Position numbers and translations under genes: made by a program
Notes under the pieces: model-generated
The model's database searches: none
Told to the model about the DNA's origin: nothing
The model's input: the letters and a program-made list of their open reading frames with translations, nothing else
IMG/VR virus record: IMGVR_UViG_3300047443_000189
Location: 1-48,403 of that record
Length of the DNA stretch: 48,403 nt
Source of the DNA: a virus
Direction: 5' to 3' (one strand)
Shown: one piece after another, positions 32,798-40,342 of the stretch
Position numbering within the stretch: position 1 is the first letter of the stretch
Layout of the letters: each line of letters begins with the position of its first letter

Positions 32798-33643
32798 ATG
32801 GCCTATATGGAGCAACTGCATTCGGGGCTGAAATACCTGGCGACTGCCGGCGAGAGCGGAAGGCGTAGCCTGGACGGCATGCTAGGACCGGTCAACGGTG
32901 CCATCAGTGAAATCAGCGGTGCGGCATCGGAGTTGGAAGGCGTGCCGTTTGTGGGGCCAGTGATCGGGCAGAAGTTGCAACGGGTGATGCGCGGGGTCAA
33001 CGCGGCGCAGGCCAAAGTGGGTCAGGTGGTCGCCACCTACAACAAGGCCTCGCGCGCCGTGTCACAGATCGAAGAGCGCATGGGCCAGTTGAAAGAGCAG
33101 GCCGCCCGAGCGTCCACTGCAATCAACAAGATCGCGGGCAAGGTCAGTCCCGCGCTGGCCAACATCGTGCCCACCGGTTCGCTGGCCGGCGACAGCACAC
33201 CACTGCCGGAGGCGGTCATGCCGTTTCCGCACCTGTTGATTGTCCAGCCGCTGGACCCCAAGGCGCCGCCTTATTACTTCAATCTGGACACCGCCGCCTT
33301 TGATGAGCTGCGACGTTCGACTGAGTTTCGCTGGGCCTCGCAGGAACGCCTGGGCCGACGTCCAGCACAGCAGGCGGTCGGCATGGGCGAAGAAAAGATC
33401 ACCCTCAAAGGGGTGATTTTTCCCGGCTTCAAGGGCGGGATCAAGCAACTGGATACGCTACGCAGTCTCGGTGCCCAGTTGAAGCCCCTGACCCTGACCA
33501 CCGGTTATGGCGACGTGCTGGGCACCTGGTGCCTGAAGAGCGTCGAAGAAGAACAGAGCGCGCTGCTGCAGGGCGGGATCCCGCGCAAGCAAGCGTTCAC
33601 CTTGGAGTTTGCGCGTTATGGCGACGACCTGCAGAACGTCTGA
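32798..33643 (+). CDS. Tail protein U with N-terminal coiled-coil extension
   Basis: 281 aa, about twice the size of P2 gpU. Residues 1-130 are Ala/Gly/Gln-rich and helical (QAKVGQVVATYNKASRAVSQIEERMGQLKEQAARAS). The C-terminal ~140 resemble gpU (FPHLLIVQPLDPKAPPYYFNLDTAAFDEL ... ITLKGVIFPGFKGG ... GTWCLKSVEEEQSALLQGGIPRKQAFTLEFARYGDD). It caps or terminates the tail tube. GAGGAGG precedes the ATG. Confidence 0.88.
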   Translation: MAYMEQLHSGLKYLATAGESGRRSLDGMLGPVNGAISEISGAASELEGVPFVGPVIGQKLQRVMRGVNAAQAKVGQVVATYNKASRAVSQIEERMGQLKEQAARASTAINKIAGKVSPALANIVPTGSLAGDSTPLPEAVMPFPHLLIVQPLDPKAPPYYFNLDTAAFDELRRSTEFRWASQERLGRRPAQQAVGMGEEKITLKGVIFPGFKGGIKQLDTLRSLGAQLKPLTLTTGYGDVLGTWCLKSVEEEQSALLQGGIPRKQAFTLEFARYGDDLQNV

Positions 33644-33824
33644 CGGGGACCTGCTCGACACCTTGTGTTACCACGTTTACGGCCACCTTGCGGGCACCGT
33701 CGAAGCGGTGCTGGATGCCAATCCGGGGCTGGCCGATGAGCCACAACCGTATCGGGCCGGCATCGTGATCGAGCTGCCGGATTTGCCGGCACCGAGCAAT
33801 GACGGGGTGATGTTGTGGGGCTGA
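33618..33824 (+). CDS. Tail protein X (LysM-like)
   Basis: 68 aa, overlapping the end of U by 26 bp. P2 gpX-like, LysM fold: GDLLDTLCYHVYGHLAGTVEAVLDANPGLADEPQPYRAGIVIELPDL. It is a small tail completion protein. ATG 33618 is preferred; an in-frame TTG at 33609 is possible. Confidence 0.9.
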   Translation: MATTCRTSDGDLLDTLCYHVYGHLAGTVEAVLDANPGLADEPQPYRAGIVIELPDLPAPSNDGVMLWG

Positions 33825-33980
33825 TGTTCACGCCCATGCGTCGCCCTGATGACATTTCTTTGGTCCTTCACGGAGTGCCGGGAAAGTCGTTCTTGATCTT
33901 CAAGAACACACCGGGCCGTTAGCTTTGTACCGACCATAGGGCCTGACATTTCCAAGGCCTGTGCGCCGCCATTAAAGTAG

Positions 33981-34009
33981 TTGCAAGCGCTTACAAATTG
34001 TGTTTTAAG
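33981..34009 (+). promoter_or_regulatory. Candidate promoter for the cysteine-rich moron
   Basis: In the 286-bp gap between X and the next gene, TTGCAA (33981-33986) and TTTAAG (34004-34009) are 17 bp apart in an AT-richer stretch. It would give a ~95-nt leader. The match is modest, but the downstream gene also has its own terminator. Nothing else was recognised in the gap. Confidence 0.35.
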
Positions 34010-34110
34010 GGATGACCGCGAGCTGAAGGGTTCGTGGTGTGCTCCTGGAAGGTGCGCTGATCGAGTGAGGCTGTCTCCAGGTCTTTTCGAAAAAATAAAA
34101 GGATTTAGAC

Positions 34111-34674
34111 ATGACGTCTTTTCAAGATATAAAACCTGAGCAAGTCGATGCGCTCAAAAAGCAATCGCAAGCTGCCTTTGACGCACAAATCAAGCGCCAG
34201 CAAGAGGTTGCCAGCGCGAAGCCGGCGCTAAAAGAGGTCCTCGATCAGAAGGTGCACCCGCAATCGTTGTGTGGATGCGGATGCCAGCAGAACATTTGCG
34301 GCTACTTCTCGTTCGAAGGTTGCGGTTGCGGTTGCTATCCTCAGACCGAAACCATCCAGATTAGTGCGTCACCCGCCGATATCGGACCAAATGCTCCTCA
34401 GCAAGGAACCCGAGTGCGGTTCGTCGGCCAGGCGACAGGTGTGGGTACCAATATCAACATTTCCAGTCTCTACCTACAGGGCACCGTGCCTGATGCTGAG
34501 AACCTCATCGGCGTCCCGTTGTCGCTGCAATTGTCGATTAGTCCAGGTTCGCTCACTCTGTACCTTTTTGAAGGGCAGCGCCTGCTGGCCGCACTGGTCC
34601 ATCCCGCGCAGTATGCCGGGAACATTAGTGGGCAGTTCTCCGGCAGTGGAACCGGCTTTTTCCAGCCAGCGTGA
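34111..34674 (+). CDS. Cysteine-rich moron protein of unknown function
   Basis: 187 aa. A charged helical N-terminus (1-50, KQSQAAFDAQIKRQQEVASA) leads to a seven-cysteine cluster (Cys54, 56, 58, 63, 71, 73, 75) made of two CxCxC motifs, able to bind metal or form disulphides. The C-terminal ~100 residues are beta-rich (TRVRFVGQATGVGTNINISSLYL ... LTLYLFEGQRLLAALVHP), barrel- or jelly-roll-like. No signal peptide or membrane helix. It has AAGGA before the ATG, a candidate promoter upstream and a strong terminator downstream, and splits the tail genes X and D, so it is a moron rather than a virion gene. I do not recognise its family. Confidence 0.82.
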   Translation: MTSFQDIKPEQVDALKKQSQAAFDAQIKRQQEVASAKPALKEVLDQKVHPQSLCGCGCQQNICGYFSFEGCGCGCYPQTETIQISASPADIGPNAPQQGTRVRFVGQATGVGTNINISSLYLQGTVPDAENLIGVPLSLQLSISPGSLTLYLFEGQRLLAALVHPAQYAGNISGQFSGSGTGFFQPA

Positions 34675-34715
34675 TGTAGTCGGCCAGAAGTAAACAGCCC
34701 GACGCCGGGCAAGAA

Positions 34716-34746
34716 AGCCCTAGCCTCAAATGCTAGGGCTTTTTTT
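34716..34746 (+). terminator. Strong intrinsic terminator of the moron
   Basis: AGCCCTAGC (34716-34724) and GCTAGGGCT (34732-34740), a perfect 9-bp stem, then seven Ts. It isolates the moron transcript from the tail operon. Confidence 0.92.
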
Positions 34747-34782
34747 GGGGCTCTTTCCCGGTAATCCGTGAAGCACTTTTTT

Positions 34783-34807
34783 GCCCGCCGTGTGCGGGCT
34801 TTCTTTT
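34783..34807 (+). terminator. Late-operon terminator-like hairpin before gene D
   Basis: GCCCGC (34783-34788) with GCGGGC (34794-34799) and TTTCTTTT. It matches the hairpin at 23658 in stem and position type. The moron is therefore followed by two terminators, and gene D must depend on readthrough or antitermination. Confidence 0.72.
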
Positions 34808-34818
34808 GGACAGAATAA

Positions 34819-35868
34819 ATGACCCCAGCCTTTCGCGTTGTCGCCGACGGCGCCGACATCACCGCACGGATCAACGACCGGCTGCTGCAGCTGAAAACCA
34901 CCGACAAGCCCGGTATGGAGTCCGACGAGTTCGAGCTGCGTATCGATGATCGCGACGGTGCTGTAGCACTGCCGCCACGCGGAGCCGGCATCGAGATCTT
35001 CCTGGGCTACGCCGAAACGAAGTTAGCTCGCATCGGCCGCTACGTCGTCGATGACATCGATTTCTCAGGACCGCCGGACACCCTGGTGATTTCCGGCAAA
35101 GCCAGCGACATGCGTGGTAGTGGAAAGACCACACGGAGCGGCAGTTGGGAAGACGTACCGTTGTCACGCATCGTCGCCGATGTCGCTGCACGTAATGGCT
35201 GGCAATCGGTGTGTCGGGTGCAGACCAAGGTGCCCCGGGCTGATCAACTCAACGAGTCGGACTTCAATTTCATTACCCGCCTGGCCAAGCAGTACGACTG
35301 CACGGCCAAGGTGGCCGACGGCAAATTGCTGGTAATGCCTCGGCAGGGTGGGGAGAGTGCCTCGGGCAAGGCGTTTGGCGTGGTCGTGATTCGTCGTCGT
35401 GACGTCAGCCGCTTTCAGTTTCGGCTCGGTGATCGCAATGCCCACAAGGCGGTGTCGACCAAGCACCAAGACAAGAAGAACGGAAAACTCGTCGTGGTCA
35501 CCCTGGACAACGACGACTCGCCGGATGGCCTGCCGCCCGTGCACACCGACCGACACATCTACCCGAACAAATCCGCTGCAGAGGCGGCCGCCAAAGCACG
35601 ACTGACAGCCTTCAACCGGTCAACGGCCGGGGTTCGACTGGAAATGGTCGGGCGCACCGATCTGTTTGCCGAGCGAACGATTGATGCCCAGGATTTCAAA
35701 GTCGGTTTCGACGGTGAGTACCTCGTGGACTCAGTGGAGCAGGTGTACACCCAGTCTGGCTGGAGCACGACGGTCGAATGCAACGGCGGCAAGAAGGGCA
35801 AGGCGAAAGCCAAAGGCAAAAAGAAAAAAGCGGCGAAGGATCTGAAGGTCGTTCAGCTCCAGCAGTAG
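34819..35868 (+). CDS. Late control/tail protein D
   Basis: 349 aa. P2 gpD-like: FRVVADGADITARINDRLLQLKTTDKPGMESDEFELRIDD at the start, GKASDMRGSGKTTRSGSWEDVPLSRIVADVAARNGW, and ESDFNFITRLAKQYDC. It forms the spike-hub complex with V. The last ~30 residues are a Lys/Ala-rich tail (KGKAKAKGKKKKAAKDLK), which looks disordered. Confidence 0.95.
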   Translation: MTPAFRVVADGADITARINDRLLQLKTTDKPGMESDEFELRIDDRDGAVALPPRGAGIEIFLGYAETKLARIGRYVVDDIDFSGPPDTLVISGKASDMRGSGKTTRSGSWEDVPLSRIVADVAARNGWQSVCRVQTKVPRADQLNESDFNFITRLAKQYDCTAKVADGKLLVMPRQGGESASGKAFGVVVIRRRDVSRFQFRLGDRNAHKAVSTKHQDKKNGKLVVVTLDNDDSPDGLPPVHTDRHIYPNKSAAEAAAKARLTAFNRSTAGVRLEMVGRTDLFAERTIDAQDFKVGFDGEYLVDSVEQVYTQSGWSTTVECNGGKKGKAKAKGKKKKAAKDLKVVQLQQ

Positions 35869-35898
35869 CGCCGTAATCTCAACCAGGTGGAGACCCCG

Positions 35899-36462
35899 AT
35901 GTCACTCACAGAGCAACAGCTACAACGCATCATGCCCAACGCCCGCCGCCAAGCGGGCGTTTTTGTATCCGCCCTAAATGCCTCCATGATGAACCGGCAG
36001 ATCAATACGCCGAAACGGCAGGCAGCTTTCCTCGCCCAGGTCGGTCACGAGTCGGGTCAACTGCAGTACGTCCGCGAGCTGGGCGGCGATCAGTACCTGA
36101 GCAAGTACGACACCGGCAACCTGGCCGCAAATCTGGGCAACACGCCGGAAGCGGATGGGGATGGCCAGCGCTATCGCGGTCGCGGCCTGATCCAGGTCAC
36201 CGGCCGCAGCAACTACCTGCGTTGCAGCCTGGCCTTGTTTGGCGACGAGCGCTTGCTGCGGACCCCTGAGCTGCTCGAGCTGCCACAGTGGGCCGCCGAG
36301 TCGGCCGCGTGGTTCTGGTGGGTACGTGAGCTGAACGCGCTGGCGGATCGAGATGAATTCAATGCGATCACCCGCCAAATCAACGGCGGACTCAACGGCC
36401 TGAAGGATCGGCTGGAGTTGTGGGTTCGGGCGAGGGCGGTGCTATGCGTCTCATCGACCTGA
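35899..36462 (+). CDS. Endolysin, GH19 chitinase-like
   Basis: 187 aa. Glycosyl hydrolase 19 pattern: AFLAQVGHESGQLQYVRE with candidate catalytic Glu51 and Glu60, YRGRGLIQVTGRSNY, and FWWVRELNALADRDEFNAITRQINGG. It cleaves peptidoglycan. No signal sequence, so export needs the holin. ATG 35899 has GGTGGAG upstream; an in-frame GTG at 35887 lies within that site. Overlaps the spanin start. Confidence 0.94.
   Translation: MSLTEQQLQRIMPNARRQAGVFVSALNASMMNRQINTPKRQAAFLAQVGHESGQLQYVRELGGDQYLSKYDTGNLAANLGNTPEADGDGQRYRGRGLIQVTGRSNYLRCSLALFGDERLLRTPELLELPQWAAESAAWFWWVRELNALADRDEFNAITRQINGGLNGLKDRLELWVRARAVLCVSST
35938..35964 (+). terminator. Terminator-like hairpin inside the endolysin gene
   Basis: AACGCCCGC (35938-35946) pairs perfectly with GCGGGCGTT (35953-35961), followed by more Ts (TTTTT from 35960). 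It encodes codons for NARRQAGVF near the N-terminus. It could attenuate lysis-gene transcription unless the late antiterminator is active; function is inferred from structure. Confidence 0.55.
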
Positions 36463-36986
36463 TCCCGGCACCGTATCGGCTGCTGGCCCAAGGTGTGCTG
36501 CTGGCCGCTTTGACCGGCGGGTCTGCCGCGTTAGCGTGGCAGGTCCAGGACTGGCGCTACGGACGCCAGCTTGAGCAGCAAGCCCGCCTGCAGGCTGAAA
36601 CCTTCAACCAACTGACAATGGCCGCTGCAGCGCAGCAACAAGCCGAGCAGGACAAACGTCTCGCCCTGGAACAGCGGCTTTCCGCCAGTGAACAAACCCA
36701 TTACCGAGCCCTGAGCGATGCCCAACGTGATCAAGGTCGCCTACGCGACCGCCTTGCCACTGCTGATGTGCGCCTGTCAGTCCTACTCGACGCCACCGCT
36801 AACACCGGCATCGACCCAGTGCCAGCCACCACCTCCACCGGCGGCATGGTTCATGGCGCCACAAGAGCCCAACTTGACCCAGCGCATGTTCAACGAATTA
36901 TCGGCATCACCGATGCCGGCGACCAAGGATTGATTGCCTTGGCGGCCTGTCAGGCCTACGCCAAAGAAGTCTCAACACCGAAGTGA
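36444..36986 (+). CDS. Rz: Inner-membrane spanin (Rz-like)
   Basis: 180 aa from ATG 36444. One N-terminal transmembrane segment (about 14-37), then a long periplasmic coiled coil rich in Gln/Ala/Leu (QQAEQDKRLALEQRLSASEQ). A complete Rz1 gene is embedded in another frame. Together they fuse the inner and outer membranes at the end of lysis. Confidence 0.9.
   Translation: MRLIDLIPAPYRLLAQGVLLAALTGGSAALAWQVQDWRYGRQLEQQARLQAETFNQLTMAAAAQQQAEQDKRLALEQRLSASEQTHYRALSDAQRDQGRLRDRLATADVRLSVLLDATANTGIDPVPATTSTGGMVHGATRAQLDPAHVQRIIGITDAGDQGLIALAACQAYAKEVSTPK
36718..36933 (+). CDS. Rz1: Outer-membrane spanin lipoprotein (Rz1-like), embedded in Rz
   Basis: 71 aa in the +1 frame of Rz. Short signal peptide MPNVIKVAYATALPLLMCAC with a lipobox-like LLMC, then a Pro-rich periplasmic part (PPLTPASTQCQPPPPPAAWF), the classic Rz1 composition. 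Starts at ATG 36718. No genome annotator would see it without checking for nested frames. Confidence 0.85.
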   Translation: MPNVIKVAYATALPLLMCACQSYSTPPLTPASTQCQPPPPPAAWFMAPQEPNLTQRMFNELSASPMPATKD

Positions 36987-37103
36987 AAAAGAGCGACCGG
37001 AGTGGATGCGTCAACATTCAAACCGGTCGCCGTCCCTGCAGATGGTCCCTGCAAGTCCAGCCAAGGCTCTTACTCCGTGCACGAAGCGCGGCGAGCCTAG
37101 CAC

Positions 37104-37119
37104 CTGTTTATCCATACAG
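37104..37119. promoter_or_regulatory. LexA (SOS) box upstream of dam
   Basis: CTGTTTATCCATACAG, a full CTG-N10-CAG site with AT-rich centre and matching flank (GTA), ends 17 nt before the methyltransferase ATG. LexA bound here would block that gene until DNA damage. The preceding 36987-37103 shows nothing else recognisable. Confidence 0.68.
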
Positions 37120-37136
37120 TAAAGGTCTTGCTCTCA

Positions 37137-37931
37137 ATGTCTACACCCATCATCCCTTGGATGGGCGGCAAACGCCGCCTGGCCGACCGCCTCATTCCGC
37201 TCTTCCCACCTCATGAATGCTACGTCGAAGTCTTTGCCGGCGGTGCTGCGCTGTACTTCATGCGGCCCCAGGCCGCGCCGGTTGAAGTCCTCAACGACAT
37301 CAACGGCGACCTGGTGACGCTGTACCGCGTCGTGCAGAATCACCTCGAGGAGTTCGTGCGCCAGTTCAAATGGGCGCTCAGTTCACGCCAGGTGTTCGAG
37401 TGGCAGAAGATGACCCGCCCCGAAACCCTCACCGACATCCAGCGCGCCGCTCGATTCTTCTACCTGCAGCATCATGCCTTCGCCGGCAAGGTCACCGGGC
37501 AGACCTTCGGCACCGCCACCACTGGCCCGGCAATCAACTTGTTGCGGATCGAGGAAAACCTATCGGCCGCCTGGCAGCGCCTGTCCGGTACGTATGTGGA
37601 ACACCTGCCCTGGCTTGAATGCGCCGAGCGCTACGACCGTGCCCATACCTTCCACTACATGGACCCGCCTTACTGGCAAACCGCTGGGTATGGAGTGGAC
37701 TTTCCGTTTGAGAACTACGAGCGGATGGCTGAATTCATGCTGCGATGCAAAGGCAAGGTGATGGTCAGCATCAACGACCACCCAGATATCCGGCGCGTCT
37801 TCGAGGGCTTTCACTTCGAGACGCTAGATATCCGTTACAGCAACACCAATCAGCGGCAGGGGAAGGCCGAGGTTAGTGGAGAGTTGGTGATCATGAATTG
37901 GGAGCCTGCATCGTTGGATGGGCTGTTTTAG
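37137..37931 (+). CDS. DNA adenine N6-methyltransferase (Dam-like)
   Basis: 264 aa. D12 class N6-adenine methyltransferase: PWMGGKRRLADRLIPLFPP and EVFAGGAALYF bind AdoMet; DPPYW is the catalytic motif; NTNQRQGKAEVSGELVIMNW closes the domain. The start ATG 37137 follows a LexA box. It sits at the end of the lysis cassette, where Pseudomonas phages often carry a late methyltransferase, probably guarding phage DNA from host restriction or altering regulation. No cognate endonuclease is present. Confidence 0.92.
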   Translation: MSTPIIPWMGGKRRLADRLIPLFPPHECYVEVFAGGAALYFMRPQAAPVEVLNDINGDLVTLYRVVQNHLEEFVRQFKWALSSRQVFEWQKMTRPETLTDIQRAARFFYLQHHAFAGKVTGQTFGTATTGPAINLLRIEENLSAAWQRLSGTYVEHLPWLECAERYDRAHTFHYMDPPYWQTAGYGVDFPFENYERMAEFMLRCKGKVMVSINDHPDIRRVFEGFHFETLDIRYSNTNQRQGKAEVSGELVIMNWEPASLDGLF

Positions 37932-37997
37932 TTATCAAAGCTGTTCACCAGCGTATGGAGTGAGCCGGAAGGTCAGACAAATGAGGCGCTAAGTTGA

Positions 37998-38660
37998 TCA
38001 AGTGGTTTGCGGATTGTGGATGGAGCCCACCGGGCGGTCGACCTTGAACCACTCGAAAGCCTCAGTCGGTTCCCACTGCAACAGCATTATTTGCTCGGCG
38101 CGCTCTTTCGGTGTCGCCGGATTCATCCATTCCCGAGCCAGTTCGGGATTGAGCGTCACCGGCTGCCAATCGTCAATATCCACCATGCCGCCCTTGCTGT
38201 CGGCTTTGATGAATACAAAGCCGTCATGCTCGTCCGGTTCATGCTCGGCGTTGGGGTACTGGCCTATCGCGGCGCAGAAGATTGGTGCGCGATCCTTCCG
38301 GCGGATCAAATAGGGCTGTTTTTTCGGGCCACCCTCGTCAACCCATTCAAACCAGTTATCGATTGCAATGATCGCCCGATGCGGCTAGATCGCTCTGAAG
38401 AATGGATTGCTGGCGACTCTCTCTACTCGGGCATTGATCGGCGCGGCACGATCCATTGCCCAGGGCGGCTGCCATCCCCAGCGTACCATGTCGGCCCGCA
38501 GAAACTGGCCTTCCTGGTGAAAGAGGGCGAGTTGAGCGGACGGTGCGGCGTTGTGGAGCTCGAAAGGCTGGTCGCCTGCATAGTTGATCAACGCATTGGG
38601 AATGCTGAGCGCCGCGACAAAGTCATGAATGCCTCGGTACTGAGAAAGACGTCCGCACAT
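37998..38660 (-). pseudogene. yedK-like: SRAP (YedK/HMCES-type) protein gene interrupted by an amber codon
   Basis: SRAP proteins bind abasic sites in single-stranded DNA through Cys2. The frame begins MCGRLSQYRG with Cys2 intact, contains PINARVE, and continues past an in-frame TAG (38387-38385) as PHRAIIAIDNWFEWVDEGG, where family members have Trp-Pro-His, so TGG changed to TAG. The C-terminal region that normally has a catalytic His in an HDR motif reads DIDDWQP, so the His is missing as well. Read through, the product is about 220 aa, the normal length. Two independent lesions indicate decay. Confidence 0.85.
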
Positions 38661-38863
38661 GGTTGGAGCCCTCCGCTTGTGCTTTCAGCGTAGACCAGAA
38701 CCTGGCGGTTTGATGACGAAGCCTTGTCCGGAGCAGGTGGGGCAATCGTCTCTTCGGTCAAAGCATCCCTGCGCCTCTTTGGCTCACTGTCTGATATCAC
38801 CAATGGCATGCCAGCCTGGCGTGCTCATGCTTCGGCCCACCCCGAATAAGGGGCCCGTCCTCC

Positions 38864-39100
38864 CTATATGAACTCCCATGTGACGTCGGTTATACCTAAC
38901 GCTGTCACCTGCGGACGCAGCTGCGCTGCCCCGATGGCAGTCAAGTCAACGTCAACATCCTTCCGATGTTCATAGTGCTTAAGAATATTGAACAGCGCAG
39001 CGTACTCATCTGCTCTCGCATGCAATGGCGCAGCGATAAACAACTCCATCGGAAAACCAAACTCGTTGTAGCTGATTTTTAGCATCTCATTCTCACTCAT
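38864..39100 (-). CDS. Hypothetical 78-aa protein
   Basis: Starts at ATG 39100 with GAGGG upstream. Soluble, mixed alpha/beta, with Phe/Tyr-rich strands (LKISYNEFGFPMELFIAAPLHARADEYAALFNILKHYEHRK) and a short acidic end. No family recognised. It lies alone in the accessory arm upstream of the SRAP pseudogene on the same strand, 200 nt away. Confidence 0.6.
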   Translation of the reverse strand: MSENEMLKISYNEFGFPMELFIAAPLHARADEYAALFNILKHYEHRKDVDVDLTAIGAAQLRPQVTALGITDVTWEFI

Positions 39101-39571
39101 CACAGTGGCCCTCTGGCTCGCTGTCTGATCTCGAAAACCATAGCAGCCCTGTACAAATTCTTCTGATGGCTAAAAAAACACGACGAAAAGCATTTATCCC
39201 CCTCCGACGGTCTTTGCTTCCGTTTGTTGTGCAAAGGATCGTGGTGGTGCAAGTTAGTGGGCGGGCCGAGGCCTGCTGGGGGCTTTATGGGGTAAGAGGC
39301 TATCTCACTGTGTGCAAGGCTTTGCAAAAAAAAGAAGAAGGGTTGCAGAACGCTCAAGGGGGCGGCGGGCTGCAGACGAATTCTGGAAGCTCCGGTTTGT
39401 AGGGCCGACGATATGGGAAATCGGCTGTTTGGCGACTTTTCAAATTCTGAGAGACTCTAACTAGACCCATATTTGGCTGGTAATTCAATTTCCACCGAAG
39501 CGGCAAAGGGCTGGGGTGGTAGTCCTTTCAGGCCACTGAGGTCATTTCACATCCTGTTACAGGAAGGTGCC

Positions 39572-39661
39572 TCACATGTACGGAGCCACGATCCACCAAA
39601 CAACCGCAATCCATCCCATGCCCAGCGCCAATAACATGCCAATGTAGTATTTTTCAGTCAT
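39572..39661 (-). CDS. Possible 29-aa single-helix membrane peptide
   Basis: ATG 39661 to TGA 39572 encodes MTEKYYIGML followed by a hydrophobic helix (LALGMGWIAVVWWIVAPYM). The charge-then-helix layout is typical of small inner-membrane proteins. The ribosome site is weak (GGGTG). The rest of the 39101-39687 gap shows no gene: an A-rich tract near 39330 and a CCTGTTACAGG palindrome just downstream are the only features. Confidence 0.4.
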   Translation of the reverse strand: MTEKYYIGMLLALGMGWIAVVWWIVAPYM

Positions 39662-39687
39662 GGCGGCACCCGCAATGGAGAACCGGG

Positions 39688-40113
39688 TTAACAAGTATAG
39701 ATCCACCGCTTATGAATGGGAGTCCCCGGTTGAAGCAGGGTGGCGACCGCGGCCACCAGCTCATCCAGAGACCAGGGCTTACGCAGATAGATCGCGAAAG
39801 GGGGCACCGTCAGGGATCCTTCGTCATAACCAGATGTCAGTATCGCGGCAATGGAAGGCCATTGGCTTTTCACCTTCTCGATGAATTCAGCCCCTTGCAA
39901 TAGTCCAGGTAACCCTTGATCTGCAATCACGAGCGGGCATTCTCCCTGCGTCTCTGATAGGTGTGTGAATGCATCATCGGCGCTTTCGAAACCCAAGAGG
40001 GGAAGGCCGATGTCAGATAAAATTTCCATCATGAACGCGCGTATTGTGGGGTCGCCTTCCACAACGATGACTACGCCTGAGACAGGCAACAGTCGTTTCC
40101 AATGTCGATTCAC
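39688..40113 (-). CDS. Stand-alone response-regulator receiver protein
   Basis: 141 aa from GTG 40113 with GAGGAG 8 nt upstream. Only a receiver domain: acidic pocket Glu19/Asp21 (VVEGDP), phosphoacceptor Asp65 (VIADQGLPG), ILTSGY switch, Lys112 (YLRKPW). No output domain. It could act as a phosphate sink or partner for the histidine kinase 5 kb away in the same arm; the pairing is inference. Confidence 0.85.
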   Translation of the reverse strand: MNRHWKRLLPVSGVVIVVEGDPTIRAFMMEILSDIGLPLLGFESADDAFTHLSETQGECPLVIADQGLPGLLQGAEFIEKVKSQWPSIAAILTSGYDEGSLTVPPFAIYLRKPWSLDELVAAVATLLQPGTPIHKRWIYTC

Positions 40114-40342
40114 TGGTCGGCTCCTCAGAGGCGGCAGTCTGATTGCAGCAAGAGATGGAATCTCAGTGTAGGCACCTTTTTGGCGCTACTGGGAACTTTG
40201 GGAGCGCATTAAAGGTGGCTGTTTACTCGCTGGCCTCGCGAAGTAAAGGAATGTGCCCTGCAGACCGCGTAAGACGTGGCATTGTGGCAATTGGGAGACC
40301 AGGGATTGGGAACGCGGCGGTAAAAACGGCTGCCACCAGGTT

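Noticed and set aside
38385-38387. TAG as a recoded (pyrrolysine-type) codon
   Set aside because: The site is a conserved Trp in the family, the second catalytic residue is also lost, and nothing in the window supports recoding.
39101-39402. Overlapping short open frames on both strands, including a Lys/Arg-rich one from 39166
   Set aside because: No ribosome sites and low-complexity ends; treated as non-coding.
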